Shown piece after piece: positions 37,143 through 46,736 of a stretch of 64,000 nt of DNA. The DNA lies in contig NZ_SSSN01000003.1 in NCBI RefSeq assembly GCF_004801905.1, positions 248,001 through 312,000 of the forward strand, read 5' to 3'. The position numbers and the translations under genes are program-made. The notes below the pieces were generated by a model, which did no database searches, had not been told where the DNA came from, and was given only the letters and a program-made list of their open reading frames with translations. The stretch's first letter is position 1; every line of letters begins with the position of its first letter. Origin of the DNA: Orlajensenia flava (GTDB taxonomy: Bacteria; Actinomycetota; Actinomycetes; Actinomycetales; Microbacteriaceae).

Positions 37143-37952
37143 ATGCGTGAGAAAAGAACGTCGAAGCCTCGCCGCAAGTCCGGTCGCCGCCATCCGCTGG
37201 CCACCGTCGCGCTGATCGCCATCGGTCTGGCCGTGACGGGTGGCGCCTATGCCGCGATCAACTCGAGCACGGCGACCGCCGACACCCGCCCCGTCGCGAG
37301 CCAGTCCACGATCGAGCAGGGCGAGAAGCTCTTCCAGGCCAACTGCGCCACCTGTCACGGCATGGGCGCCGCGGGCACGTCCGCGGGCCCGAGCCTCGTC
37401 GGAGTGGGCGCCGCATCGGTCGACTTCCAGGTCGGCACGGGCCGCATGCCGCTGGCACAGACCGGACCGCAGGCCGAGCAGAAGCCGGTGCAGTTCACCG
37501 ATGACCAGGTCAAGGCCCTCGCCGACTACGTCGCGTCACTCGGCCCCGGCCCCTCGATTCCGGCCGACCACCTCACCAACGGAGGCGGCAACGCCGCGAA
37601 CGGTGCCGAACTGTTCCGCATCAACTGCGCGATGTGCCACAACGTGGCCGGCGCAGGAGGCGCACTGACCGAGGGCAAGTTCGCGCCGGCGCTGACCGAC
37701 GTGTCCGGCGTCCACATCTACGAGGCGATGGTGAGCGGCCCGCAGAGCATGCCGGTCTTCAACGACCTCAACATCTCGCCCGAGGACAAGCGCGACATCA
37801 TCACGTACCTCAAGTACGTGCAGGACAACCGCTCACCGGGCGGCTTCGAACTCGGTTCGCTCGGCCCGGTAGCCGAAGGCCTGTTCATCTGGATCTTCGG
37901 TCTCGGCTCTATCGTGGCGCTGACCATCTGGATCACAGCGAAGTCGAACTGA
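37143..37952 (+). CDS. qcrC: Diheme cytochrome c QcrC (menaquinol-cytochrome c reductase)
   Basis: This 269-residue protein has an N-terminal signal/membrane segment (about 20-38), two cytochrome c domains with haem motifs CATCH (68-72) and CAMCH (162-166), and a C-terminal anchor. Methionine ligands are likely in GRMPLA and SMPVF. It replaces soluble cytochrome c by passing electrons straight to the aa3 oxidase. Confidence 0.96.
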   Translation: MREKRTSKPRRKSGRRHPLATVALIAIGLAVTGGAYAAINSSTATADTRPVASQSTIEQGEKLFQANCATCHGMGAAGTSAGPSLVGVGAASVDFQVGTGRMPLAQTGPQAEQKPVQFTDDQVKALADYVASLGPGPSIPADHLTNGGGNAANGAELFRINCAMCHNVAGAGGALTEGKFAPALTDVSGVHIYEAMVSGPQSMPVFNDLNISPEDKRDIITYLKYVQDNRSPGGFELGSLGPVAEGLFIWIFGLGSIVALTIWITAKSN

Positions 37953-37993
37953 TCGAAGCGTTGCGGCACGAGAACCTGCAGGAAGAGGAGAAC

Positions 37994-39073
37994 ATGGCAC
38001 AGGACGATTACGACGGTAAGGACATCACCGTCGCGCACTCGTCGGGCGCCGACCATTCGCTGGGCGACCAGGACCCCGGCCTGGCCGTCGTCCCGACGGA
38101 CGGCTTCAGCGACCCGGGTCTACTGCCGCACCGCCAGCGGGTCACCGACGCCGATCCGAAGAAGGCCCGTAAGGCCGAGCGCACCGTCTACACGCTGTTC
38201 TACCTCTCGATCGTCGGCAGCATCTTCGCGATCGCCGCGTACATGGCCTTCCCCATGGAGTCGAACAACGTCGGCGACGTGCGCCTCAGCACGGTCTTCA
38301 TCGGCCTCGGCATCACCCTGGCCCTGCTCGCCATCGGCTTCGGTGCGGTGCACTGGGGCAAGTCGCTCATGGCCGACCACGAGGGCATCGACATCCGCCA
38401 CCCCACGCGCGGCTCAGATGAGACCCGTGAGCGCGCCGTCGAGATCTTCGACGAGGCGAATCGCGAGTCCGGCTTCGGCCGACGCACCCTCATCCGCAAC
38501 AGCCTGATCGGCGCACTCATCGCCTTCCCGCTGCCGGCGGTCGTGCTCTTCCGTGGCCTCGCTCCGCAGGATCAGGACCCGGTCAAGCTGCTCAGCCACA
38601 CGATGTGGAAGAAGGGCACCCGCCTCACGCTGGATCCCAGCGGCCTCCCCGTCAAGGCGACGGATGTCACGCTCGGCAGCGCATTCCACATCATTCCCGA
38701 GGGCCTCGCCGAGCTCGAGCACGGCAAGCTCGAGGAGAAGGCCAAGGCTGCCGTCCTCCTCATGCGCCTCCGGCCGGAAGACCTCAACCAGCTTCCCGAC
38801 CGCAAGAACTGGTCGTACGACGGCATCGTCGCCTACTCCAAGATCTGCACCCACGTCGGGTGCCCCGTAGCCCTCTACGAGCAGCAGACCCACCATCTGC
38901 TGTGCCCCTGCCACCAGTCGCAGTTCGACGTGGCCAACCACTGCGAGGTGATCTTCGGACCGGCCAAGAGGCCGCTGCCGCAGTTGCCCATCGCCGTGGA
39001 TGCCGAGGGGTACCTGGTCGCGCAGAGCGACTTCCACGAACCTGTCGGCCCGAGCTTCTGGGAGCGATCGTGA
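37994..39073 (+). CDS. qcrA: Rieske iron-sulfur subunit QcrA
   Basis: This 359-residue actinobacterial Rieske protein has three membrane helices (near 58-80, 95-115 and 170-190) and the 2Fe-2S motifs CTHVGC and CPCHQS (about 285-310). A GAGGAG ribosome site sets the ATG at 37994. It overlaps qcrB by GTGA. Confidence 0.95.
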   Translation: MAQDDYDGKDITVAHSSGADHSLGDQDPGLAVVPTDGFSDPGLLPHRQRVTDADPKKARKAERTVYTLFYLSIVGSIFAIAAYMAFPMESNNVGDVRLSTVFIGLGITLALLAIGFGAVHWGKSLMADHEGIDIRHPTRGSDETRERAVEIFDEANRESGFGRRTLIRNSLIGALIAFPLPAVVLFRGLAPQDQDPVKLLSHTMWKKGTRLTLDPSGLPVKATDVTLGSAFHIIPEGLAELEHGKLEEKAKAAVLLMRLRPEDLNQLPDRKNWSYDGIVAYSKICTHVGCPVALYEQQTHHLLCPCHQSQFDVANHCEVIFGPAKRPLPQLPIAVDAEGYLVAQSDFHEPVGPSFWERS

Positions 39074-40752
39074 GCACAGTGACAACGCAGCAACCGGCCA
39101 AGAAGGGCGGATTCACCGCCGCGGCCTCCAATTACATCGACGAGCGCACCAGCATCTCGACGGCCGTCAAGGAACTGGGTCGCAAGATCTTCCCCGACCA
39201 CTGGTCGTTCCTGCTCGGCGAGGTCGCGCTCTACAGCTTCGTCGTCATCCTGTTGACGGGCTCGTTCCTGACGTTCTTCTTCCACGCGGCGATGACGCCG
39301 GTGGTCTACGACGGCTCGTACGTCCCGCTCAAGGGCGTCGAGATGTCGGCGGCGATGAACTCGACGTTGAACATCTCGTTCGACATCCGCGGCGGTCTCC
39401 TCATGCGCCAGGTGCACCACTGGGCGGCCCTGCTGTTCGTGGCCTCCATCGGCCTGCACATGCTGCGCATCTTCTTCACCGGAGCGTTCCGCAAGCCGCG
39501 CGAGCTCAACTGGGTGATCGGCTTCGTCCTCTTCATCCTCGCGATGGGTGAGGGCTTCACCGGCTACTCGCTCCCCGACGACCTGCTCTCGGGCAACGGC
39601 CTGCGCATCATCGACGGCATGGTCAAGGGCATCCCGCTGGTGGGCACCTGGATCTCGTTCCTTCTGTTCGGCGGCGAGTTCCCCGGAGAGCAGATCGTGG
39701 GGCGCCTCTACACCCTTCACATCCTGCTGCTGCCCGCGATCATCGTGGCGCTGATCGCCTTACACCTGCTCTTCATCGTGATCCACAAGCACACCCAGTT
39801 CCCTGGCCCGGGACGCACCAACGGCAACGCCGTCGGCTATCCGGTCCTGCCGGTGTACGCGGCGAAGGCGGGCGGGTTCTTCTTCATCGTCTTCGGCGTG
39901 ATCACCCTGATCGCCTCGCTGTTCACGATCAACCCGATCTGGAACTACGGCCCGTACGACCCATCGCCCGTCTCGGCCGGAACGCAGCCCGACTGGTACA
40001 TCGGCTTCGCCGACGGGGCTCTCCGTCTGATTCCGCCGGGCCTGGAGTTCGTCTGGCTCGACCGCACCTGGTCGTTCAACATCCTGATCCCGCTGGTCGC
40101 CCTCGGATTGTTCATCGCCGTGGTCATGCTCTATCCCTTCGTCGAGGCGTGGGTAACGGGCGACAAGCGTGAGCACCACCTCCTCGACCGACCGCGCAAT
40201 GCGCCCACGCGCACCGCCATCGGCGCGGCCGGCGTCACCTTCTACGCCGGCCTCTGGGCAGCGGCGAGCTCGGACATCATCGCGACGCACTTCATGCTCA
40301 CGATGGAAGGCGTCATCCACACCCTCCAGTTCGTCGTGATCGTCGGACCGTTCATCGCCTACTTCGTGACCAAGCGGGTATGCCTGGCGCTTCAGAAGAA
40401 GGATCGCGAGCTCGTCCTGCACGGCTACGAGTCCGGTCGCATCGTCAAGCTGCCGGGTGGCGAGTTCATCGAGGTGCACGAGCCGCTCGACGAGTACGAG
40501 CGCTGGCGCCTGGTGAGCTTCACCGACTACAAGCCGCTCATGATCCGTCCTAACGCCAACGGCAAGATCACGGTCGCGCAGCGCGTGCGCGCCAGCCTGT
40601 CCCGCTGGTTCTTCGAGGACCGCATCGCGCCCGTCACCAAGACGGAGCTCGAGGCGGCCCACGGTCACGGCCACCACGAGGTGGACATGGGCGAGGTCGA
40701 GGAGATCACGGTGGGCGAGATGAACGTGCACCGGGAGACGGTCGGGCGCTGA
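39070..40752 (+). CDS. qcrB: Cytochrome b subunit QcrB
   Basis: This 560-residue cytochrome b of the bc1 complex has haem-ligand His pairs in the helices around RQVHHWAALLF and HILLLPAIIVALIALHLLF, plus the quinol-site motif near PDWY. The C-terminal extension beyond the eight-helix core is usual in actinobacteria. Its GTG start overlaps the qcrA stop. Confidence 0.96.
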   Translation: MSTVTTQQPAKKGGFTAAASNYIDERTSISTAVKELGRKIFPDHWSFLLGEVALYSFVVILLTGSFLTFFFHAAMTPVVYDGSYVPLKGVEMSAAMNSTLNISFDIRGGLLMRQVHHWAALLFVASIGLHMLRIFFTGAFRKPRELNWVIGFVLFILAMGEGFTGYSLPDDLLSGNGLRIIDGMVKGIPLVGTWISFLLFGGEFPGEQIVGRLYTLHILLLPAIIVALIALHLLFIVIHKHTQFPGPGRTNGNAVGYPVLPVYAAKAGGFFFIVFGVITLIASLFTINPIWNYGPYDPSPVSAGTQPDWYIGFADGALRLIPPGLEFVWLDRTWSFNILIPLVALGLFIAVVMLYPFVEAWVTGDKREHHLLDRPRNAPTRTAIGAAGVTFYAGLWAAASSDIIATHFMLTMEGVIHTLQFVVIVGPFIAYFVTKRVCLALQKKDRELVLHGYESGRIVKLPGGEFIEVHEPLDEYERWRLVSFTDYKPLMIRPNANGKITVAQRVRASLSRWFFEDRIAPVTKTELEAAHGHGHHEVDMGEVEEITVGEMNVHRETVGR

Positions 40753-41594
40753 CACCGGGGCTGGTCGAACGCCTCTCCCGCTGGCTGCGCTGCCCGGTCT
40801 GCGAGAAGGCGCTTCTCCCCGCTCCACCGTTGGCTCTCCGGTGCGCTGACGGTCACTCGTTCGACGCCAACAAGCGCGGTTTCGCCACTCTCGTGCCGAG
40901 CAACGATCGGATGGTCGGCGACGCCGCCGCCATGCTCGATGACCGCGCCGCGTTCTTGGCGGAGGGCCACTACTCCCCCATCGCGGCGGCGGTCGCCCAT
41001 GCCGCTGCAGGTGGTCGGGCCGTGCTCGACGCCGGATGCGGCACCGGCTACTACTTGGGAGCCGTGCTCGACGCCGGTGACAGTGTCGACGCCCTCGCGA
41101 TGGACCTCTCCCCCGACGCGGTCCGCCGCACGGTGCGCGCGACGGGATCCGTCGGATTGGTGGCCGACACGTGGCGACCCCTGCCGATCAGGACAGCCTC
41201 ATCCGACGTCGTCCTGGACGTGTTCGCGCCGCGGAACCTTCGCGAGTTCCACCGTGTGCTGCGCGACGACGGACGTCTGGTCGTCGTCGTGCCGACGGGA
41301 GAGCACCTACGCGAACTCCGCGCCGCGGGTCGCGCCATCGGCATCCCCTCCGACAAGGTCGACGCCGTCGTCGCCGATGCCGCACCGCTGTTCTCCCCCA
41401 CCGCCACCGTTCGCATCGACTTCGCGATGACACTCACCGGGGAGTCGATCGACCGGCTCGTCGGCATGGGCCCATCGGCGCACCACCGCCAGGCGACGAT
41501 CGCCCCTGAGACGGACGCCGACGCGACGGACGCCGACGCGACGGAGATGACCATGCACGCGAGCGTCGACGTCATGACGCTCGCGAAACGTTGA
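40749..41594 (+). CDS. rlmA: RlmA-type 23S rRNA guanine methyltransferase (likely CTG start)
   Basis: The protein matches the RlmA family: zinc ligands C-x2-C and C-x3-H in RCPVCEKALL and RCADGHSFD, then GDAAAMLDDRAAFLAEGHY and the SAM motif DAGCGTGYY. RlmA methylates N1 of a guanine in 23S helix 35. No ATG or GTG opens the frame before the first zinc pair; the TTG at 40830 would delete it. A CTG at 40749 overlaps the qcrB stop as CTGA, like the GTGA and ATGA junctions nearby, so I place the start there (281 residues, Cys 15, 18, 32 and His 36). Confidence 0.8.
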   Translation: MTPGLVERLSRWLRCPVCEKALLPAPPLALRCADGHSFDANKRGFATLVPSNDRMVGDAAAMLDDRAAFLAEGHYSPIAAAVAHAAAGGRAVLDAGCGTGYYLGAVLDAGDSVDALAMDLSPDAVRRTVRATGSVGLVADTWRPLPIRTASSDVVLDVFAPRNLREFHRVLRDDGRLVVVVPTGEHLRELRAAGRAIGIPSDKVDAVVADAAPLFSPTATVRIDFAMTLTGESIDRLVGMGPSAHHRQATIAPETDADATDADATEMTMHASVDVMTLAKR

Positions 41595-41624
41595 CGTCCT
41601 CCCGCTCAGAGAGCGACGGGAGAC

Positions 41625-42041
41625 TCAGCGAGCGAAGTTGCCGCGGTAGTACTCGTAGCACCAGCCCACGAGGCTGATGAGGACCAGGCCGACCGCGCAG
41701 AACGAGAGCCACACGCCGACGGCGGTTCCGAGGATGAACAGTCCCACCGACCCGCCCATCAGCAGCGGCCACCAGCTCCACGGGCTGAAGAAGCCGAGCT
41801 CGGCATCGCCGTCGTCGATGTTGGCATCGAGCCGGTCCTCGGGTAACTCCCCGCCCTGCGCGCCGTGCACGCGGCCGACGTAGAAGGCCAGGAATGCTGC
41901 GAGGATTCCCGCGAGAGCCATCGCGAGGGTGCCGACCGGCTCCCAGTAACCCCGGTCGATGACATTCCAGATCGTGTAGACGGCCGAGGAGAGGAAGAAG
42001 AAGATCGACAGGATCCAGAAGAGGACGGTGTTGACTCTCAT
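41625..42041 (-). CDS. ctaF: Cytochrome c oxidase subunit IV (actinobacterial CtaF)
   Basis: This 138-residue protein has four membrane helices and the family sequence FWILSIFFFL, YWEPVGTLAMALAG, FFSPWSWWPLLMG. It is the small accessory subunit of aa3 oxidase in actinobacteria. It begins one base from the ctaD stop. Confidence 0.94.
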   Translation of the reverse strand: MRVNTVLFWILSIFFFLSSAVYTIWNVIDRGYWEPVGTLAMALAGILAAFLAFYVGRVHGAQGGELPEDRLDANIDDGDAELGFFSPWSWWPLLMGGSVGLFILGTAVGVWLSFCAVGLVLISLVGWCYEYYRGNFAR

Positions 42042-43772
42042 CTACTTGACCTCGCTGGTCTCTGCGTCTGCGGTGGGCGCATCGGGAGCATCCTTCGCCG
42101 GCCCGATGCCGATCGGCATGCCGGCCTCGGGGTGGTTGAGGTCGAACGCCGGACGCTCGGAACGGATGCGCGGGATGGAGGTGAAGTTGTGTCGCGGCGG
42201 CGGGCAGCTGGTGGCCCACTCGAGCGACCCACCGTAGCCCCACGGGTCGTTGACGGTCACGCGCGGTGCTCGGCGCGCGGTGATGTACACGTTGAGGAAG
42301 AAGGGGATCAGCGAGATCGCGAGGATGCCGGCGCCGATCGAGGACACCTGGTTCATCCACGTGAACCCGTCGTCGGGCAGGTAGGACGCGTACCGACGAG
42401 GCATGCCGACGACGCCCAGCCAATGCTGGATGAGGAAGGTCGTGTGGAAGCCGATGAACAGCAGCCAGAAGTGGATCTTGCCGAGGCGCTCGTTGAGCAT
42501 CTTGCCGGTCCACTTGGGCCACCAGAAGTAGAAGCCGGCGAACATCGCGAAGACGACAGTGCCGAAGACGACGTAGTGGAAGTGCGCGACCACGAAGTAG
42601 GTGTCCGAGACGTGGAAGTCCAGCGGCGGGCTGGCGAGGATGACACCCGTCAGGCCTCCGAAGACGAACGTGACGAGGAAGCCCAGCGTCCAGAGCATGG
42701 GCGTCTCGAACGTCACTGAGCCACGCCACATCGTGCCGATCCAGTTGAAGATCTTGACGCCGGTTGGCACCGCGATGAGCATCGTCATGAGCGCAAACCA
42801 CGGCAGCAGCACGGAGCCCGTGACGTACATGTGGTGGGCCCAGACGGTGACGGACAATGCCGCGATGGCGATCGTCGCGTAGATCAGGGTCTTGTACCCG
42901 AAGATCGGCTTGCGGCTGAAGACCGGGAAGATCTCGGAGACGATCCCGAAGAACGGCAGGGCGATGATGTAGACCTCGGGGTGGCCGAAGAACCAGAACA
43001 GGTGCTGCCACAGCATGACGCCGCCGTTGGCCGGGTCGTAGATGTGGGCGCCGTAGACGCGGTCGGCTGCCGCCGCGAGGATGGCGGCCGCGAGCACCGG
43101 GAACGCCATCAGCACGAGTAGCGACGTCACGAGGGTGTTCCAGGTGAAGATCGGCATGCGGAACATGGTCATGCCGGGCGCACGCATGGTGATGATCGTT
43201 GTGATGAAGTTGACGCCACCGAGGATCGTGCCGAATCCGCTCATGCCGAGGCCGAGCATCCAGAGGTTACCGCCGAGCCCTGGTGAGAAGGTCGTCGACG
43301 CCAGTGGTTGGTAGGCGAACCACCCGAAGGATGCCGCACCCTGGGGGGTCAGGAACCCGCCGACGGCGATCATGCTGCCGAACAGGAACAGCCAGAAGGC
43401 GAAGGCGTTCAGACGCGGGAAGGCGACGTCGGGGGCCCCGATCTGCAGTGGCATGACGACGTTCGCGAAGCCGGCGAACAGCGGGGTCGCGAACATCAGC
43501 AGCATGATCGTGCCGTGCATCGTGAAGAGCTGGTTGTACTGCTCCTTGGTGGCGACGATCTCCAGGCCCGGCTCGAACAGCTGGGCGCGGATGATGAGCG
43601 CCATGACGCCGCCGACGCAGAAGAACACGAACGAGGTGATCAGGTACATGTACCCGATGACCTTGTGGTCGGTCGACGTGATCCAGCGGACGAAGATGTT
43701 GCCCTTGCGTTCGACCCGAGGGGCTCCGAACGTGCGTGAGGGGGCCGGAGCCGGTGCTGTAGCGGTGCTCAT
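42042..43772 (-). CDS. ctaD: Cytochrome c oxidase subunit I
   Basis: This 576-residue haem-copper oxidase core has twelve helices. Key residues lie in HGTIMLLMF (haem a His), [15 protein letters not shown] (CuB His and cross-linked Tyr), AHHMY, and HFHYVVFGT (haem a3 and a ligands). It reduces oxygen and pumps protons. It is second in ctaC-ctaD-ctaF. Confidence 0.97.
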   Translation of the reverse strand: MSTATAPAPAPSRTFGAPRVERKGNIFVRWITSTDHKVIGYMYLITSFVFFCVGGVMALIIRAQLFEPGLEIVATKEQYNQLFTMHGTIMLLMFATPLFAGFANVVMPLQIGAPDVAFPRLNAFAFWLFLFGSMIAVGGFLTPQGAASFGWFAYQPLASTTFSPGLGGNLWMLGLGMSGFGTILGGVNFITTIITMRAPGMTMFRMPIFTWNTLVTSLLVLMAFPVLAAAILAAAADRVYGAHIYDPANGGVMLWQHLFWFFGHPEVYIIALPFFGIVSEIFPVFSRKPIFGYKTLIYATIAIAALSVTVWAHHMYVTGSVLLPWFALMTMLIAVPTGVKIFNWIGTMWRGSVTFETPMLWTLGFLVTFVFGGLTGVILASPPLDFHVSDTYFVVAHFHYVVFGTVVFAMFAGFYFWWPKWTGKMLNERLGKIHFWLLFIGFHTTFLIQHWLGVVGMPRRYASYLPDDGFTWMNQVSSIGAGILAISLIPFFLNVYITARRAPRVTVNDPWGYGGSLEWATSCPPPRHNFTSIPRIRSERPAFDLNHPEAGMPIGIGPAKDAPDAPTADAETSEVK

Positions 43773-43775
43773 GGC

Positions 43776-44672
43776 TTACTTGCCTTCCTGCGTCGCGGGC
43801 GCCTTGATGCCCGGAAGGTTCTGGTTGCGATCGAACCCGTTGTCGAGCTGGCCGGTCTGGCCGAGGTTCTTCAACGACTCGATGTAGTCCTGGTACTTCG
43901 CCTCCGACACGACCTTGACCTGGAAGAGCATCGCCGAGTGGTACTCGCCGCAGAGCTCGGCGCACTTGCCCTTGTAGGTTCCCTCGCGGGTCGGGGTGAC
44001 GTACATGTAGTTGGTCTTGCCCGGGAACATGTCCTTCTTGTAGAGGAAGTCGATGACCCAGAAGGAGTGGATGACGTCGCGCGAGTTGAGCTGGATCTCG
44101 ACCTTCTTGTCGACCGGCAGGTAGAGCGTCGGCAGCTCGGACTCGACCAGCGCGCCCTGAGCGTCGGCGTTCTCGGCCGTCGGGTACTGAGCCTGGATGC
44201 CCGGCGAGTAGACGTCCTCGTCGACGTAGTTGAAGTCCCATGCCCACTGCTTCGCCACGACGTTGATGGTCACGTCGGGCTGCGCGTACGGCTTCTCGAT
44301 CTCGGCCTGGTCGCGGGCCGTGAAGGCGAAGAAGCCGAGGACGAGGATGAGCGGCACGATCGTGTAGAAGATCTCGATCGGCATGTTGTAGCGCAGCTGC
44401 ACGGGCAAACCGGTCTGGCCCTTGCGGCGACGGTAGACCACGATCGCCCAGATCGTGAGGCCCCAGGTGATGATGCCGACGACGAGCAGGACGATCCACG
44501 AGGTGACCCAGAGGCCGGAGACCATCGACGTGTGGTTGGTGACGGGCTTCTCATCGGCTTGGAAGCCGGGAAGGAAGCCGTTGAGCTGGGCCTGGGTGCA
44601 CCCGGCCAGTACTACGGCTAGCGTCGCTGCGATCGGAATTGCAGCCCATCGGAGACGGCGGTTGTGGCGCAC
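43776..44672 (-). CDS. ctaC: Cytochrome c oxidase subunit II (lipoprotein)
   Basis: This 298-residue subunit has a lipoprotein signal with lipobox Cys 25 (VLAGC), two membrane helices (about 50-75 and 100-120), and the CuA domain: HSFWVIDF and CAELCGEYHSAM. QWAWDFNY is the electron-entry Trp region. The GTG start is set by the signal peptide, with AAAGG upstream. Confidence 0.96.
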   Translation of the reverse strand: MRHNRRLRWAAIPIAATLAVVLAGCTQAQLNGFLPGFQADEKPVTNHTSMVSGLWVTSWIVLLVVGIITWGLTIWAIVVYRRRKGQTGLPVQLRYNMPIEIFYTIVPLILVLGFFAFTARDQAEIEKPYAQPDVTINVVAKQWAWDFNYVDEDVYSPGIQAQYPTAENADAQGALVESELPTLYLPVDKKVEIQLNSRDVIHSFWVIDFLYKKDMFPGKTNYMYVTPTREGTYKGKCAELCGEYHSAMLFQVKVVSEAKYQDYIESLKNLGQTGQLDNGFDRNQNLPGIKAPATQEGK

Positions 44673-44729
44673 CGGTGACCTTTCGGGAGACTCTGAGACA
44701 CTTCGCAGGAAGTGCCGTTGTTCACCTCC

Positions 44730-44735
44730 ACACTA
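44730..44735 (-). promoter_or_regulatory. Possible -10 box of ctaC-ctaD-ctaF
   Basis: TAGTGT on the minus strand lies 57 nt before the ctaC GTG. No clear -35 is seen. Confidence 0.35.
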
Positions 44736-44803
44736 CTCCGCGCGTTCACCGCACGAGTGCATGACGGCCACTTCGGGGCGTGAATCGAGCCTTAACCGAG
44801 ACC

Positions 44804-44829
44804 GGGGACCACCCTTTCGGATGATCCCC
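44804..44829 (-). terminator. Terminator after erpA
   Basis: An 11-bp stem with two G-U pairs closes on a GAAA tetraloop, 19 bp beyond the erpA stop. No U-tract follows. Confidence 0.55.
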
Positions 44830-44848
44830 AGCCGGAGCTGATAAAGCC

Positions 44849-45202
44849 TCAGTGGAACGAGTCGCCGCAGGCGCAGCTCCCCTGGGCGTTCGGGTTGTCG
44901 ATGGTGAAGCCCTGCTTCTGGATGGTGTCCTCGAAGTCGATGGTCGCTCCGTCGAGGTAGGGCACGCTCATCTTGTCGACGATCACCTCGACGCCGTCGA
45001 AGTCGACGGTGGCATCGCCGTCGAGCATCCGCTCGTCGAAGTAGAGCTGGTAGATGAGGCCGGAGCATCCGCCGGGCTGAACGGCGACGCGCAGCCGAAG
45101 GTCATCGCGACCCTCCTGATTCAGCAGGCTCTTGACCTTCGACGATGCCGTCTCGGAGAGCAGGACGCCGTGCTCGGCGACCCGGGTGGTGGTGTCGGTC
45201 AT
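44849..45202 (-). CDS. erpA: Iron-sulfur cluster insertion protein ErpA (A-type carrier)
   Basis: This 117-residue HesB/IscA protein carries the three conserved cysteines: Cys 46 in GGCSG, and Cys 110 and 112 in SCACGDSFH. It delivers Fe-S clusters to apoproteins; the Rieske subunit nearby is one possible client. GAAGGAG precedes the ATG. It is a single gene, away from suf genes. Confidence 0.93.
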   Translation of the reverse strand: MTDTTTRVAEHGVLLSETASSKVKSLLNQEGRDDLRLRVAVQPGGCSGLIYQLYFDERMLDGDATVDFDGVEVIVDKMSVPYLDGATIDFEDTIQKQGFTIDNPNAQGSCACGDSFH

Positions 45203-45246
45203 GATGCTCCTTCGCGCCTGGCGCTGTCGAGGGGAGGACTGATCAG

Positions 45247-45252
45247 ATTCTA
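45247..45252 (-). promoter_or_regulatory. -10 box of erpA containing the dipeptidase stop
   Basis: TAGAAT on the minus strand begins with the TAG stop of the upstream dipeptidase gene and would start a transcript near 45240, 38 nt before erpA. Confidence 0.5.
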
Positions 45253-46695
45253 ACCCGCCGCGCTGGACGATCGACCGTCCGCTCCGCGCGCGTTCAGGCG
45301 TTCGAGGAGCAGGGCCTCGGCGAGCACGGACTTCTTGTAGACGCCGAGGTGGAGCGACTCGTTCGGGCTGTGCGCCCGCGAGTCGGGGTCCTCGACACCC
45401 GTGACGAGGATCTGGGCCTCGGGGAAGACGCGCACGAGGTCGGCGATGAAGGGGATCGATCCGCCGACGCCCATCTCCACGGCGGGGCGCCCCCAGGCAT
45501 CCTCCATGGCGGCGGTCGCCTCCGCGACGGCCCAGCCGGACGTGTCGACGAGGAACGGGTCGCCCTTCTCCACCTTGTCGATCTCGACGACCGCCCCGAA
45601 CGGCGTGTTGGCCCGGATGTGGGTGTCGATCGCGGCGAGGGCATCCGTCGCCGTCTGTCCGGGTGCGATGCGCACGCTGACGCGGGCCGCGACGCTCGGC
45701 AGCAGGGTGTTGGAGGCGTTGCCGACGCTCGGCAGATCCATGCCCGTGACCGTGACGGCCGGCTTGTCCCAGATGCGGCTGAGGATGGTTCCTGTGCCGA
45801 TCGGCGAGACCTGATCGAGCAGTCCCGTCTCGGCGCGCAGCTGCGACTCGGGATACTCCGGTGTCGGCGCCTCTCGCGACGTCAGCCCGTCGATCGCCAC
45901 CGAACCGTCCTCGGTGTGCAGGCTCGCGAGGATGCGGACCATCGCGAGCATCGCATCCGGGACCGCTCCCCCGAACATCCCGGAGTGCACGGCGTGGTCG
46001 AGGGTGCGCACGGTCAACCGGAACGCGACGTTCCCGCGCAGGGCGACCGTGATGGCCGGCGTCTCGGTGTCCCAGTTGCCGGAGTCGGCGACGACGATGA
46101 CATCCGAGGCCAGCGCATCGCGGTTCTCATCGAGGAAGTTCGCGAAGCTCAGCGATCCGGCTTCCTCCTCTCCCTCGATGAACACGGCGATGCCGAGATC
46201 GAACTCGGCTCCGTGCGCCTCGACCAGGGCGCGGATGGAGGCGACGTGCGCCATGATTCCCGCCTTGTCGTCAGCGGCTCCTCGTCCGTACAGCCGATCC
46301 CCACGCAACGTCGGCTCGTACGGGGGCGAGTCCCAGTCATCAGCGTCTCCGGGGGGCTGGACGTCGTGGTGAGCGTAGAGCAGGACGGTGGGCGCGCCGT
46401 TCCGGGCCGCGCGGGACGCGAGCACGGCCGGGTTGCCCAGTTCTCCTCCATCAGCGACAGGCGCTTGACGGATGGAGACGTCGTCGAAGACTCCGAGTCC
46501 GCGCATCAGGTCGGCGACGGCCTCAGCGGAGCGGTGCACGTGAGACTGGTCGAAGGCGGGCCAGGAGACCGATGGGATGCGCACCAGGTCGGTCAGGTCG
46601 GCGATGGTGGCGGTGAAGCCGTCATCGACAGCCCTCCGCACGGCCGCCTGACCCGGATCGACGTCGGAAACGGCTGTATCATGCTCGTTGCTCAT
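45250..46695 (-). CDS. M20 family dipeptidase
   Basis: This 481-residue di-zinc peptidase has YAHHDVQPP (near 98-106), GRGAADDKAG (near 131-140), EGEEEAGS with the catalytic Glu, and a lid domain. It resembles PepV/carnosinase-type dipeptidases. The ATG at 46695 is leaderless: TAAGAT ends 7 nt upstream. The substrate is unknown. Confidence 0.92.
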   Translation of the reverse strand: MSNEHDTAVSDVDPGQAAVRRAVDDGFTATIADLTDLVRIPSVSWPAFDQSHVHRSAEAVADLMRGLGVFDDVSIRQAPVADGGELGNPAVLASRAARNGAPTVLLYAHHDVQPPGDADDWDSPPYEPTLRGDRLYGRGAADDKAGIMAHVASIRALVEAHGAEFDLGIAVFIEGEEEAGSLSFANFLDENRDALASDVIVVADSGNWDTETPAITVALRGNVAFRLTVRTLDHAVHSGMFGGAVPDAMLAMVRILASLHTEDGSVAIDGLTSREAPTPEYPESQLRAETGLLDQVSPIGTGTILSRIWDKPAVTVTGMDLPSVGNASNTLLPSVAARVSVRIAPGQTATDALAAIDTHIRANTPFGAVVEIDKVEKGDPFLVDTSGWAVAEATAAMEDAWGRPAVEMGVGGSIPFIADLVRVFPEAQILVTGVEDPDSRAHSPNESLHLGVYKKSVLAEALLLERLNARGADGRSSSAAG

Positions 46696-46700
46696 GCGGG

Positions 46701-46708
46701 TAATCTTA
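46701..46708. promoter_or_regulatory. Overlapping divergent -10 boxes
   Basis: The 8-bp TAATCTTA reads TAATCT on the plus strand (46701-46706, DUF3043 gene) and TAAGAT on the minus strand (46708-46703, dipeptidase gene). The two -10 boxes share four base pairs, so only one can be opened at a time. Confidence 0.55.
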
Positions 46709-46736
46709 AGTGAACCGATTGTGCGAGGAACCAACT

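Noticed and set aside
44673..44848. Possible small gene between ctaC and erpA
   Set aside because: The 176-bp gap holds only the ctaC promoter region and the erpA hairpin; open frames there have no ribosome site or family match.
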